This document shows, in pieces, positions 15,936 to 23,074 of a DNA stretch of 64,000 nt. The DNA comes from an uncultured Bacteroidales bacterium (GTDB lineage: Bacteria > Bacteroidota > Bacteroidia > Bacteroidales > UBA932): the NCBI GenBank assembly GCA_944326245.1, contig CALVDF010000001.1:1-64000 (forward strand). The letters are read 5' to 3'. Under the pieces are notes generated by a model. It did not search any database. It worked only from the letters and a program-made list of their open reading frames with translations, and had not been told where the DNA came from. Position 1 is the stretch's first letter; each line of letters opens with the position of its first letter. Position numbers and translations under genes: made by a program.

Positions 15936-15957
15936 CCACAGATAAACAACATACGCT

Positions 15958-16707
15958 ATGTTCAAGTCAATCAGCAACAACTTCGGAGGCCCGGAGATAA
16001 TGTTCCGGGCCGCGCAGCACGACCGCTACGCAGTGCTCAACGCGCACTTCACATACGACCCTGCAGACACTGCATACCTTGCCGCAAATGAACTGGAGAT
16101 AAAGGTGCCCGACCTCTCCATGGACAAAAGCACGGAGGCCGGCGTAATCGCCGTATGCAGGGACAATTATGAAAATCCCTATGGCGGAGAGCCTATCCGC
16201 TACCATTTCCCTGTAGTCCTGCGCAGCCGGATAAGGGACCGCAACACCCTCTGCATAGAGAAGGCGGCCGGCTTTGACGGATACGGACCGGTGCATGTCT
16301 ATATCCACGCCATGTACTCATCCCTGAACACCGGAGAGCTGACCGGACTGTCGGAGGGGACGCCGCTCGCCCTGTCCTGCACCCCGGAGATATCCCTTTC
16401 AAGTGTCGCCCATGCCTGTGTCATCGGTCCGGACTGGGCATGGCTCTACCTCGGCTTCCCGTACACCATCGGCCAGGTACGGGAGGACATGGAGATTGTC
16501 CTGGACGGATTCCCAGCCGATGCTGCCTGTGAGGAGTTCCCCATAATGGGCATCGACAACCAGCGTCATCATGACAACGGGGGAATACATTACGCAAGCA
16601 TCCGCGGCGGCAGGATATCCGTGCCGTATGCCACACGCAACTCCGGCTACAGCTCGGCGGACAACCCCTTCGTGTACCTGTTCCTCGTCAGGGAACCGGC
16701 GGCGTAG
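15958..16707 (+). CDS. hypothetical protein (249 aa)
   Basis: I do not recognise a family. The protein is soluble, beta-rich and contains many Tyr and Pro. It begins 22 bp after paralogue 2 with the same GC-rich codon use, so the two are probably co-transcribed. The C-terminal strands (ISVPYATRNSGYSSADN) loosely recall the extra domain of paralogue 2, but I would not claim homology. It lacks the W..L...Q..AW..LA signature of the DUF6266-like copies. Confidence 0.65.
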   Translation: MFKSISNNFGGPEIMFRAAQHDRYAVLNAHFTYDPADTAYLAANELEIKVPDLSMDKSTEAGVIAVCRDNYENPYGGEPIRYHFPVVLRSRIRDRNTLCIEKAAGFDGYGPVHVYIHAMYSSLNTGELTGLSEGTPLALSCTPEISLSSVAHACVIGPDWAWLYLGFPYTIGQVREDMEIVLDGFPADAACEEFPIMGIDNQRHHDNGGIHYASIRGGRISVPYATRNSGYSSADNPFVYLFLVREPAA

Positions 16708-16804
16708 GAGCAGGAAGGCAGTGAGTCGCAGACTATATAAAGTAAAAATCAAGATAACTGCATATAATTTATTGAAATAATATAATTTAATTACAAAGAA
16801 TTAT

Positions 16805-16812
16805 TATCTTTG
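16805..16812 (+). promoter_or_regulatory. -7 box for paralogue 3
   Basis: TATCTTTG in a 136-bp AT-rich gap, 31 bp before ATG 16844. Confidence 0.6.
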
Positions 16813-16843
16813 CATCAGTAACAAACCCTAAAACTTACAAGCT

Positions 16844-17557
16844 ATGAAGTACATTCCTTCCATCGCATTCGAGGAGATGTCCGGCTCCGCCAAGGGGGTC
16901 ACCGCCGCCAAGACCATGGGGCGCAAGTACATCCGCAACAAGGGCTACGGCGGAGGAGTCCGCACGGCAGCCCAGGCAGCCGTCAAGTCCGTCTTCAAGC
17001 AGCTCTCCCAGAGCTGGAAGTCCCTGTCAAACGAGCAGATCCTCGCATGGACCAGCCTCGCGCAGTCACAGGCAGGCCGCTCCGTCCTCGGCACATCCTC
17101 CAAGATCACCGGCAGCAACCTCTACATGAGGCTCAACTACTGGATCGTCACCTGCGGAGGAGAAGCCCTTGCCGACCCTCCGGCACTCCGGGGAGTGGAG
17201 GCCCCGTCCGGTGCCGCCATCTCGCTCACCGCAGACAAGTTCACCTTCACCCTCGACTCCGAGCCCACCGAGAACATGGCCGACCTCAGGCTCATCGTCA
17301 TGGCCAGCGCACCGCAGTCCAACGGCGTGACCCGCGCCTACAGCAAGGCCGTAGGCATCGGCTCACCGAAGGAAGCCGTCAGCGAGGAGTACGACCTCAA
17401 GGCCGACTATGACGCCAAGTACGGTGCACCGAGCGAAGCCGCCCCGAAAGTGTTCATGAAGTGGTTCTTCGTGGACACCACCACCGGCGAGGTCTCCGGC
17501 GAGCAGATGGCCATCGCACAGCTCACCGCCGCCACAGAGCCTGACGCCGGAGTATAG
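16844..17557 (+). CDS. DUF6266-like family protein, paralogue 3
   Basis: A 237-residue protein with the shared N-terminal module: PSIAFEEMSGSAKGVTAAK, SWKSLSNEQILAWTSLAQS, KITGSNLYMRLN. Residues about 125-230 form a second, beta-rich domain (LRLIVMASAP, then KWFFVDTTTGEVSGEQM) that pairs with the same region of paralogue 2. Codon use is extreme, almost all third positions being C or G, in contrast to the AT-rich promoters. A strong terminator follows at 17597. No signal peptide or membrane segment. The role is unknown; a self-assembling or structural protein is one possibility, not shown by sequence. Confidence 0.7.
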   Translation: MKYIPSIAFEEMSGSAKGVTAAKTMGRKYIRNKGYGGGVRTAAQAAVKSVFKQLSQSWKSLSNEQILAWTSLAQSQAGRSVLGTSSKITGSNLYMRLNYWIVTCGGEALADPPALRGVEAPSGAAISLTADKFTFTLDSEPTENMADLRLIVMASAPQSNGVTRAYSKAVGIGSPKEAVSEEYDLKADYDAKYGAPSEAAPKVFMKWFFVDTTTGEVSGEQMAIAQLTAATEPDAGV

Positions 17558-17596
17558 CCTGAGCGCGATTCACTGACCTGAACTTAAACCTGCATC

Positions 17597-17635
17597 TCCC
17601 GTCCCCGCTCCACAGGCAGGGACGGGATTTGTTTT
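17597..17635 (+). terminator. Rho-independent terminator after paralogue 3
   Basis: TCCCGTCCC (17597-17605) pairs with GGGACGGGA (17619-17627), followed by TTTGTTTT. Confidence 0.85.
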
Positions 17636-17659
17636 ATACTCAGATAATTGATAAATTTG
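17628..17659 (+). promoter_or_regulatory. strong promoter for a short transcript
   Basis: TTTG (17628-17631), a 20-bp spacer and TAAATTTG (17652-17659) match the full Bacteroidetes promoter. No gene follows; a terminator lies only about 70 bp downstream. Confidence 0.65.
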
Positions 17660-17665
17660 CAGACG

Positions 17666-17735
17666 AGATTGCTATAGCAGTCTTTGATATAACAACAACC
17701 GGAGTCTGGCGAAGTGATTTGCCGGACTCTTTTTT
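17666..17735 (+). ncRNA. candidate ~70-nt small RNA
   Basis: Transcription from the promoter at 17628-17659 should start near 17666 and stop at a terminator formed by GAGTCTGGC (17702-17710) and GCCGGACTC (17721-17729) followed by six T. The 70-nt product has no start codon with a usable frame. It sits between the last island gene and the right attachment site. It may be a regulatory RNA of the island. The prediction rests only on promoter and terminator. Confidence 0.5.
17702..17735 (+). terminator. terminator of the candidate small RNA
   Basis: A nine-base stem with one T-G pair, a ten-base loop and a TTTTTT tail. Confidence 0.8.
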
Positions 17736-17788
17736 CACTCATGCACTTGCACTCCCTCTATCTAGAATCAAGAACACGCAAAAACTAA

Positions 17789-17809
17789 GTAGGTGAAAAT
17801 GTAGGGGAA
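17789..17809. repeat. arm-type repeats near the right end
   Basis: GTAGGTGAAAAT and GTAGGGGAA lie in tandem 56-75 bp inside attR. The second is identical to each arm of the palindrome before the integrase gene (832-861). Paired short repeats at both ends of an island are typical of integrase arm-binding sites. Confidence 0.5.
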
Positions 17810-17816
17810 TTTCTTA

Positions 17817-17860
17817 AAAGAAAAATCGTCAAGTTTCTGAAATTTAGAAACTTGACGATT
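17817..17860 (-). terminator. island-borne terminator for tRNA-Arg
   Basis: AATCGTCAAGTTTCT (17824-17838) pairs with AGAAACTTGACGATT (17846-17860); on the minus strand a T run follows. It lies inside the island, right after the tRNA 3' end, and replaces the ancestral terminator displaced to 634-675. Confidence 0.8.
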
Positions 17861-17864
17861 TTAT

Positions 17865-17882
17865 ATGTGATCCGGTTGGGAT
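17865..17882. repeat. right attachment site (attR core)
   Basis: The 18-bp copy overlapping the 3' end of the intact tRNA-Arg gene; identical to 680-697. Confidence 0.88.
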
Positions 17883-17941
17883 TCGAACCCAAGACCCACA
17901 GCTTAGAAGGCTGTTGCTCTATCCAGCTGAGCTACCGGACC
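17868..17941 (-). tRNA. tRNA-Arg (anticodon UCU)
   Basis: The 74-nt minus-strand sequence folds as a standard cloverleaf. The acceptor strands GGTCCGG and CCGGATC pair, with one G-T. The D arm reads GCTCAGCTGGATAGAGC, the anticodon loop CTTCTAA contains TCT, and the T arm holds GGTTCGAATCC. The discriminator base is A and CCA is not encoded. It is the integration target of the island, which reproduces its last bases. Confidence 0.95.
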
Positions 17942-18021
17942 ATGGTCATTCGGATGGGCTCGCACGCTTTTCCGGGTACTGCTTTTCGTACGACGCGTCG
18001 CCTGTTTCCCGAATGCGGCTG

Positions 18022-18051
18022 CAAAGATAGAAAAATATTTACATTCCCAAA
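18022..18051 (-). promoter_or_regulatory. promoter of tRNA-Arg
   Basis: On the minus strand TTTG (18048-18051) and TATCTTTG (18022-18029) are 18 bp apart. The leader to the tRNA 5' end would be about 75 nt. Confidence 0.6.
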
Positions 18052-18102
18052 TTTTTTCCATAACTTTACTTTCGCAACTTTTAACCACTGAGAGAATATT
18101 TT

Positions 18103-18651
18103 ATGAGAAAATTGCTGATGATCGTAGACCCTCAGATTGATTTCATAAGCGGCAGTCTGAAGGTTGACGGAGCAAAAGAGAAAATGGATGCTCTGGCAGA
18201 CTATATCCGCAAGACGGACGGGGAATATATCTGCAAGCTTATAACTATGGACCAGCACCCGTACAGACACTGCTCGTTTCTGGAAAACGGCGGACAGTGG
18301 CCCATGCACTGTGTCGTGAATACCATAGGCGCAGCCATATACCAGCCGATAATGGATGCCGTGTACAACACCCAGGGTGAAGTGAAGATGTTCCGCAAAG
18401 GTGAGAAGAAGAATTTCGAGGAATACTCTATCTTCAAGAACCGCTGCTCGGCACGCCACATCGATTTTCTGCTGTACCGTCTGGACATCGAGGAAGTGGA
18501 TGTATGCGGGATTGCAGGTGACTACTGTGTTCTCAATACTCTAAAGGACGGGATTGCCATCTACGGGCGGTCACCGGTTTTCAATGTTCTGGAAGAGTTC
18601 TGCCCTTCCATTGACGGCGGTACCGCCCTCACCGAATTTCTGGAATCATAG
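18103..18651 (+). CDS. pncA: nicotinamidase-like cysteine hydrolase
   Basis: A 182-residue isochorismatase-fold protein. The catalytic triad is visible: Asp in VDPQIDF (residue 9), Lys in RKGEKKNFEEY and Cys in GIAGDYCVLNTL, preceded by the family's cis-peptide turn. Metal ligands fit MDQHPYRHCSF (Asp, His, His). It should hydrolyse nicotinamide to nicotinate for NAD salvage. Nicotinate phosphoribosyltransferase, the next step, lies at the far end of this window. The size is usual for bacterial PncA. A TAACTTTA box at 18061 may be its promoter. Confidence 0.85.
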   Translation: MRKLLMIVDPQIDFISGSLKVDGAKEKMDALADYIRKTDGEYICKLITMDQHPYRHCSFLENGGQWPMHCVVNTIGAAIYQPIMDAVYNTQGEVKMFRKGEKKNFEEYSIFKNRCSARHIDFLLYRLDIEEVDVCGIAGDYCVLNTLKDGIAIYGRSPVFNVLEEFCPSIDGGTALTEFLES

Positions 18652-18726
18652 ATCTGCCGCCGTCCGAAAACGTAAAACCGGTAGATTGTTCCGTTATGCC
18701 GGTTATCCATGAACGTATTCTGCATG

Positions 18727-18734
18727 TACCTTTG
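18727..18734 (+). promoter_or_regulatory. -7 box for the flavodoxin gene
   Basis: TACCTTTG, 20 bp before ATG 18755; the leader would be about 14 nt. Confidence 0.5.
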
Positions 18735-18754
18735 CATACAAATTCAAATGAGAC

Positions 18755-19297
18755 ATGAAACGTATGATTATGACCATCGCAGCGGCCCTGACGGCATACG
18801 GGGCCTATGCACAAAATGATTCGGACATGAATGGAAAAAAGACTCTTGTGGCTTACTTCTCGGCCACCGGAACTACTGAGAAGGTTGCCGGAATGATTGC
18901 AGAAATATCCGGCGGTTATCTTTATGAAATAACTCCCGTAGAGCCGTACACGGCAGCGGATCTGGACTGGCATGACAGCAACTCCAGAAGCAGCATGGAG
19001 ATGAAGGACGAAAGGTCACGTCCGGCCATCGAGAATGACCTCAAGGATGCGGAAAGCTATGATGTCATCTACCTCGGCTACCCTGTCTGGTGGGGACTGG
19101 CTCCGAGGGCCGTCAATACATTCCTCGACACCTACGGCTTTGCGGGAAAGACCGTGATCCCTTTCGCAACGTCTGGAGGAAGCGGTATCTCCAATTCCGA
19201 GGCAAAGCTCAGGGAACAATATCCGGATATCCGGTGGAAGAGCGGCAGGCTGCTCAACAACCCATCGAAATCCGCAATAAAGGAATGGCTGGAATAG
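18755..19297 (+). CDS. exported flavodoxin
   Basis: A 180-residue flavodoxin_4-type protein with an N-terminal signal peptide of about 19 residues ending AYA-Q. The FMN phosphate-binding loop FSATGTTEKVA follows the first strand (near residues 35-45). GYPVWWGLAPRAVNTFL and TSGGSGI bind the isoalloxazine ring in relatives. Export is unusual for flavodoxins but recurs in Bacteroidetes and Firmicutes homologues; they are thought to serve periplasmic electron transfer or quinone reduction, which I cannot tell apart here. A terminator overlaps its stop codon. Confidence 0.85.
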   Translation: MKRMIMTIAAALTAYGAYAQNDSDMNGKKTLVAYFSATGTTEKVAGMIAEISGGYLYEITPVEPYTAADLDWHDSNSRSSMEMKDERSRPAIENDLKDAESYDVIYLGYPVWWGLAPRAVNTFLDTYGFAGKTVIPFATSGGSGISNSEAKLREQYPDIRWKSGRLLNNPSKSAIKEWLE

Positions 19298-19314
19298 ACT
19301 CCAGCCATTTTTTC
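19285..19314 (+). terminator. terminator of the flavodoxin gene
   Basis: ATGGCTGGA pairs with TCCAGCCAT across the stop codon, followed by TTTTTT. It also touches the end of the convergent channel gene. Confidence 0.8.
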
Positions 19315-20050
19315 AGTCCTTTCCGGAAAGCTTGTCCTTCATTATACTTATGAATGCCGAACTTATGATACCTGTCGGTATTGCCAGCATCGCTATCCCT
19401 ATGAAGCTTATGAATGCGCACAGTATCCGGCCCAATGGTGTCACGGGATAGATATCCCCATACCCTACCGTAGTGAATGTTATGACTGCCCACCACATGC
19501 TGTCCCCTATGTTCCTGAATACTTCAGGCTGTGCTCCTTTCTCTACATAATATACCATTATAGCCGAAAAGCATATGACTATCAGACATGCCGTAAAAGC
19601 AGTAAAGAGTTCGGACCTCACTGTGTTCATTACTTTAAGGATCAGCTGGAATGCGGTGGAATAGCGGATCAGCTTGAAGACTGTAAACACATAAGGAAGA
19701 ATGATTATGTGCACTATCTCAGGGTCCCAGTAAAAATAGGTCAGGACAAACGGTATCACCGCTACCAGATCGACCAGTCCGTAAAAGGAGAATACATACC
19801 TGATACGGCTTCTGAAAGCAGTACGGTCCGGGGTCAGGGCCGGAGCCGAATAGATTCTCAGGACGTATTCTACAAGAAATACTGCTGATGAGAAATGGAT
19901 TATGGCCTGAAAAAGTGGTCTGAACGCCTGGAATTCCACGAAAGAGGACATAATCACTGCAGTGACGGAAAGTAAAATGAAAAACAGGGCCATGAACCTG
20001 GCGGCCCTGCTCCTCAATACTTTCAGGATTGTTTCCGTGCGTCTGTTCAT
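19313..20050 (-). CDS. voltage-gated potassium channel family protein
   Basis: A 245-residue ion channel of the 6-TM type. The selectivity filter TTVGYGD lies near residue 190 between the last two membrane segments. The first four segments correspond to a voltage-sensor-like domain, but the S4 region (FKLIRYSTAFQLILK) has few regular arginines, so gating by voltage is doubtful. It should conduct K+ across the inner membrane. No regulatory RCK or cyclic-nucleotide domain is attached. It lies 11 bp downstream of the serpin gene in the same orientation. Confidence 0.85.
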   Translation of the reverse strand: MNRRTETILKVLRSRAARFMALFFILLSVTAVIMSSFVEFQAFRPLFQAIIHFSSAVFLVEYVLRIYSAPALTPDRTAFRSRIRYVFSFYGLVDLVAVIPFVLTYFYWDPEIVHIIILPYVFTVFKLIRYSTAFQLILKVMNTVRSELFTAFTACLIVICFSAIMVYYVEKGAQPEVFRNIGDSMWWAVITFTTVGYGDIYPVTPLGRILCAFISFIGIAMLAIPTGIISSAFISIMKDKLSGKD

Positions 20051-20061
20051 ACCCGCATCTC

Positions 20062-21246
20062 CTATAGATTACGTACAAGTCCTGCAAACAGTACAGTTCC
20101 GGAGGCACGCTCACGTATCAGGAACACGAAAGGACGGTCTACGGTAAAATTCACGGTTTCGGGATGAAGGGACGTAGTCATGACAGAGACTGAAGTGATG
20201 GCAGCAGCTTCCGAGCCGGTCTCGTTGACTTCGATGAATGTCTTCTGTCTCACATCGCTTATTCTCACGGCCTCATCCTTGGATATGCCTGAAAAATCGG
20301 CATTTTCAGCAAATACAGACCTCATGCCGAGCTCCATGAGCGGTGCTTTCAGGGAGGTACTGTACTCAGCCGTGAATGCGGGCATGGACAGTCTGACGGT
20401 ACCGGCCTGCATAAGGCCGGTCAATGCTGTCATGGCTTCGGCATCAAGGCCGGTAACGAACCTGTCTGCAGAGACGCCTTCTCCTGGCAGGATAATGTCC
20501 ATGACGAAAGTCCCGTCTCCGTAAGGCAATTCCAGCAGGGATCCTTCAGGACCGGAATAATGCATGAAACGGCCGGTCATGTTCATAAAACGTACTTCCG
20601 AATCGGCGGCATCCCCGTGGAAGATACCTTGACGCGACATTCCAGGGTCAAATGGAGTCTGCCACTGCCCCTTGAAATACAATGCATTGATCAGGTACAT
20701 TACGGTACCTGGATCAATCCTGTCCACTATACCTGTAATGCGTCCGCCGGTATTTTCAGAACACCACCGGTTTATGGTTCCGGCAGAGGCCGGATCGGAA
20801 AAATCCAGGTTGGCAGCTTCGGCACCATAATCATTCCTGGCTGTCTTTATGAAACGGTTCCTGACCTTGAACCTGTCGGAGATCCAGACTGAGTTTGCCA
20901 TATTGAGTTCGATGCCTTCATGACCGGCAAGGAATGTGTCCATGATTCTGCCGGTGCTTTCGTTCATGGCTTTTACCGACCCTTCTTCATATCCAAGAGC
21001 ATCCAGCATCTCCACAAGAGTGGAACCTTCTGCTCCGGATGCCGTCATTGAAAGGGCCATGGACGCACTCAGTGGCGAAATGAATACTATGTTTCCGTCA
21101 TCCCTCGCGGCAACTTCCCGGAATAGTCCGAATGCAAAAGAGGAACCTGGCGCCTCGGCGCAGGTTCCCCTCTTCAGGACATCTTCCGCATGCACCGGCA
21201 CCGATAACGGCAGCAGCGCAAGCATCAGTATGTATATCCGTTTCAT
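20062..21246 (-). CDS. exported serpin
   Basis: A 394-residue serine protease inhibitor (serpin) with a signal peptide (cleavage near PVHA-ED). Family landmarks are present: NIVFISPLSASMALSM, LINALYFKGQWQTPF, the hinge NETGSEAAAIT before the reactive-centre loop, and the C-terminal DRPFVFLIRE. The small-residue hinge is that of inhibitory serpins. The scissile bond probably lies around VMTTS, but I cannot fix P1. Its ATG overlaps the etfA stop as TAATG, so it is translated from the end of the fermentation transcript. Gut bacterial serpins are thought to neutralise host or bacterial proteases. Confidence 0.9.
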   Translation of the reverse strand: MKRIYILMLALLPLSVPVHAEDVLKRGTCAEAPGSSFAFGLFREVAARDDGNIVFISPLSASMALSMTASGAEGSTLVEMLDALGYEEGSVKAMNESTGRIMDTFLAGHEGIELNMANSVWISDRFKVRNRFIKTARNDYGAEAANLDFSDPASAGTINRWCSENTGGRITGIVDRIDPGTVMYLINALYFKGQWQTPFDPGMSRQGIFHGDAADSEVRFMNMTGRFMHYSGPEGSLLELPYGDGTFVMDIILPGEGVSADRFVTGLDAEAMTALTGLMQAGTVRLSMPAFTAEYSTSLKAPLMELGMRSVFAENADFSGISKDEAVRISDVRQKTFIEVNETGSEAAAITSVSVMTTSLHPETVNFTVDRPFVFLIRERASGTVLFAGLVRNL

Positions 21247-22253
21247 TATTTCTGCATCTCCTTACGTAACCTTTCGGCCAGCAGAGGGACTATCTTGTTG
21301 ACATCCCCTACTATACCGATATCAGAAACATTGAATATAGGTGCAAATTTATCCTTGTTGACTGCCAGTATGAAGCCTGACTCTTCCATTCCGGCCAGGT
21401 GCTGTATGGCACCCGATATACCGAGGGCGATATAGAGATCCGGACGTACGGTCTTGCCGGTCTGGCCGACCTGACGGTCATGAGGCATGATGCCGGCATC
21501 CACCATGGCCCTGGATGCGGAAACTTCTGCTCCCAGTATGTCTGCAAGTTCCTGCAGCTTGGCGAACCCTTCCTTGCAGCCTACTCCGCGGCCTCCGGAA
21601 ACAAGTATCTTGGCCTCGGTGATGTCCACCTTGTTCTTTTCCTCCTTGATCTCTTCTATGAGCTTTACACGGATCTTGGAAGTGTCGAACTTGGTCTCGA
21701 AGCGCACGATGGAACCTTTGCGGCCAGGCTCGGGATCACGCTTGGGCATAACGCCGGGACGTACGGTAGACATCTGCGGACGGTGCTCGGTACACATGAT
21801 GGTGGCCATCAGGTTTCCGCCGAATGCGGGACGGGTCATCATGAGCTGCTTGTCCTCGGATATCTCCAGTTTGGTACAGTCGGCTGTCAGACCGGTAGCC
21901 AGACGGGCCGAGAGTCTGGGTGCCAGATCGCGGCCTATGGTGGTGGCTCCGAAGAGCACTATGTTGGGACGGACAGCATCTATAATCTGGGATACCGCCT
22001 GGGCATACTGCTCTGTCAGATAGTCCTTGAGTTCCACATGGTCGGTTATCACCACTTCATCGGCTCCATATTCGAACAAAGGCTGGATAAGGTGCTCCAC
22101 ATTGTAGCCGGCAAGTATTGCCACTACTTTCTCACCCAGAGCCTCGGCCAGGTCACGTGCCTTAGCTATCAGCTCCAGGGCGACGGGCTGGATAACACCG
22201 CCTCTCTGCTCTGCGAACACATATACGTTCTTGTAATCGTTCTTGTTGATCAT
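21246..22253 (-). CDS. etfA: electron transfer flavoprotein alpha subunit
   Basis: A 335-residue EtfA. The C-terminal FAD-binding signature is clear (YIALGISGAIQHLAGM, then ILAVNKD), as is VSGGRGVG at the start of that domain. With EtfB and butyryl-CoA dehydrogenase it passes electrons in the reduction of crotonyl-CoA; in anaerobes this complex commonly couples to ferredoxin reduction by flavin-based bifurcation. It lies 23 bp after etfB and overlaps the serpin start. Confidence 0.95.
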   Translation of the reverse strand: MINKNDYKNVYVFAEQRGGVIQPVALELIAKARDLAEALGEKVVAILAGYNVEHLIQPLFEYGADEVVITDHVELKDYLTEQYAQAVSQIIDAVRPNIVLFGATTIGRDLAPRLSARLATGLTADCTKLEISEDKQLMMTRPAFGGNLMATIMCTEHRPQMSTVRPGVMPKRDPEPGRKGSIVRFETKFDTSKIRVKLIEEIKEEKNKVDITEAKILVSGGRGVGCKEGFAKLQELADILGAEVSASRAMVDAGIMPHDRQVGQTGKTVRPDLYIALGISGAIQHLAGMEESGFILAVNKDKFAPIFNVSDIGIVGDVNKIVPLLAERLRKEMQK

Positions 22254-22276
22254 ATCTTGAAGTATTTACGGTGTTA

Positions 22277-23062
22277 TTAAATTATGAATTTCTCTTTGAG
22301 TCTGGAGATTATGATACCTACAGCCTCCTCTGGCTCTACCTCGAAGAGTTCTCCTGGTGCCTTGAGACCCTTGGTGAATGCCTTGAGCACCTTGGTGGGA
22401 GATCCCTTGAGTCCCAGCTTGCTCTCATCCACATCTATCTTGTCTGCTCCCCATATTTCCACCTGCTTGTTGTATGCAGCCACTATACCGGGAACATTCA
22501 TGTATCTGGGCTTCACTGCCGACGCCAGTACTGTCAGAAGGCAGGGCATCCGGGCTTCCAGAATCTGTACCCCGTCCTCGGTCTCCTTGGTGACACGGAA
22601 GGACTTGCCTCCTTTTTCCAGTTCCAGGCCGCATACATAGGATACCTGAGGTACATCCAGATGCTCGGCAATCTGGGGACCTACCTGCGCGGTATCACCG
22701 TCAATGGCCTGACGGCCGGTTATTACCAGATCCCACTCGAGGGTTCTGAGAGCCCCTGCAAGGGCGTTGGAGGTAGCGAGGGTATCGGCACCGGCAAATT
22801 TCCTGTCGGTAAGGAGAATTGCCCTGTCCACACCCATTGCAAATGCCTCCCTGAGGATCAGGTCTGCCTGCGGAGGGCCCATGGTGATTACGGTTACGTT
22901 GGCTCCGTATTTGTCCTTGAGACGGAGGGCCATTTCCAGACCGCCCTTGTCATCGGGGTTCATGATACTGGGCACACCGTCCCTGATGAGGGTTCCGGTA
23001 ACGGGATTGATCTTGATCTCCGTGGTATCCGGTACTTGTTTTATACAAACTACTATATTCAT
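22277..23062 (-). CDS. etfB: electron transfer flavoprotein beta subunit
   Basis: A 261-residue EtfB. The N-terminus MNIVVCIKQVPDT is typical, followed by NPDDKGGLEMALRLKD and the nucleotide-binding DRKFAGADTLATS. It forms the heterodimer with EtfA and sits directly between bcd and etfA, the order usual in butyrate operons. Whether the second flavin site for bifurcation is functional cannot be decided by eye. Confidence 0.95.
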   Translation of the reverse strand: MNIVVCIKQVPDTTEIKINPVTGTLIRDGVPSIMNPDDKGGLEMALRLKDKYGANVTVITMGPPQADLILREAFAMGVDRAILLTDRKFAGADTLATSNALAGALRTLEWDLVITGRQAIDGDTAQVGPQIAEHLDVPQVSYVCGLELEKGGKSFRVTKETEDGVQILEARMPCLLTVLASAVKPRYMNVPGIVAAYNKQVEIWGADKIDVDESKLGLKGSPTKVLKAFTKGLKAPGELFEVEPEEAVGIIISRLKEKFII

Positions 23063-23074
23063 GATTTCCTGTTT

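Larger units (their letters stand above)
680..17882. mobile_element. integrated genomic island at tRNA-Arg(UCU)
   Basis: An 18-bp direct repeat, ATGTGATCCGGTTGGGAT, occurs at 680-697 and 17865-17882. The right copy is the 3' end of an intact tRNA-Arg gene. A tyrosine recombinase gene begins 210 bp inside the left end, as is usual for tRNA-targeting elements. Cargo includes replication-like genes, a methyltransferase remnant, a nuclease and several unknown genes. Base composition changes sharply along the element, from AT-rich (methyltransferase, GIY-YIG gene) to very GC-rich (14.8-17.5 kb), suggesting assembly from several sources. I find no relaxase, conjugation or virion genes. The integrase is interrupted by a stop codon, so the island may be stranded. 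Confidence 0.9.

Noticed and set aside
21399..22280. 293-codon plus-strand frame opposite etfA
   Set aside because: A shadow of etfA; its composition is unlike a protein and the minus-strand gene is certain. The same applies to 22271-23476 opposite etfB/bcd and 33584-34861 opposite kce/kal.
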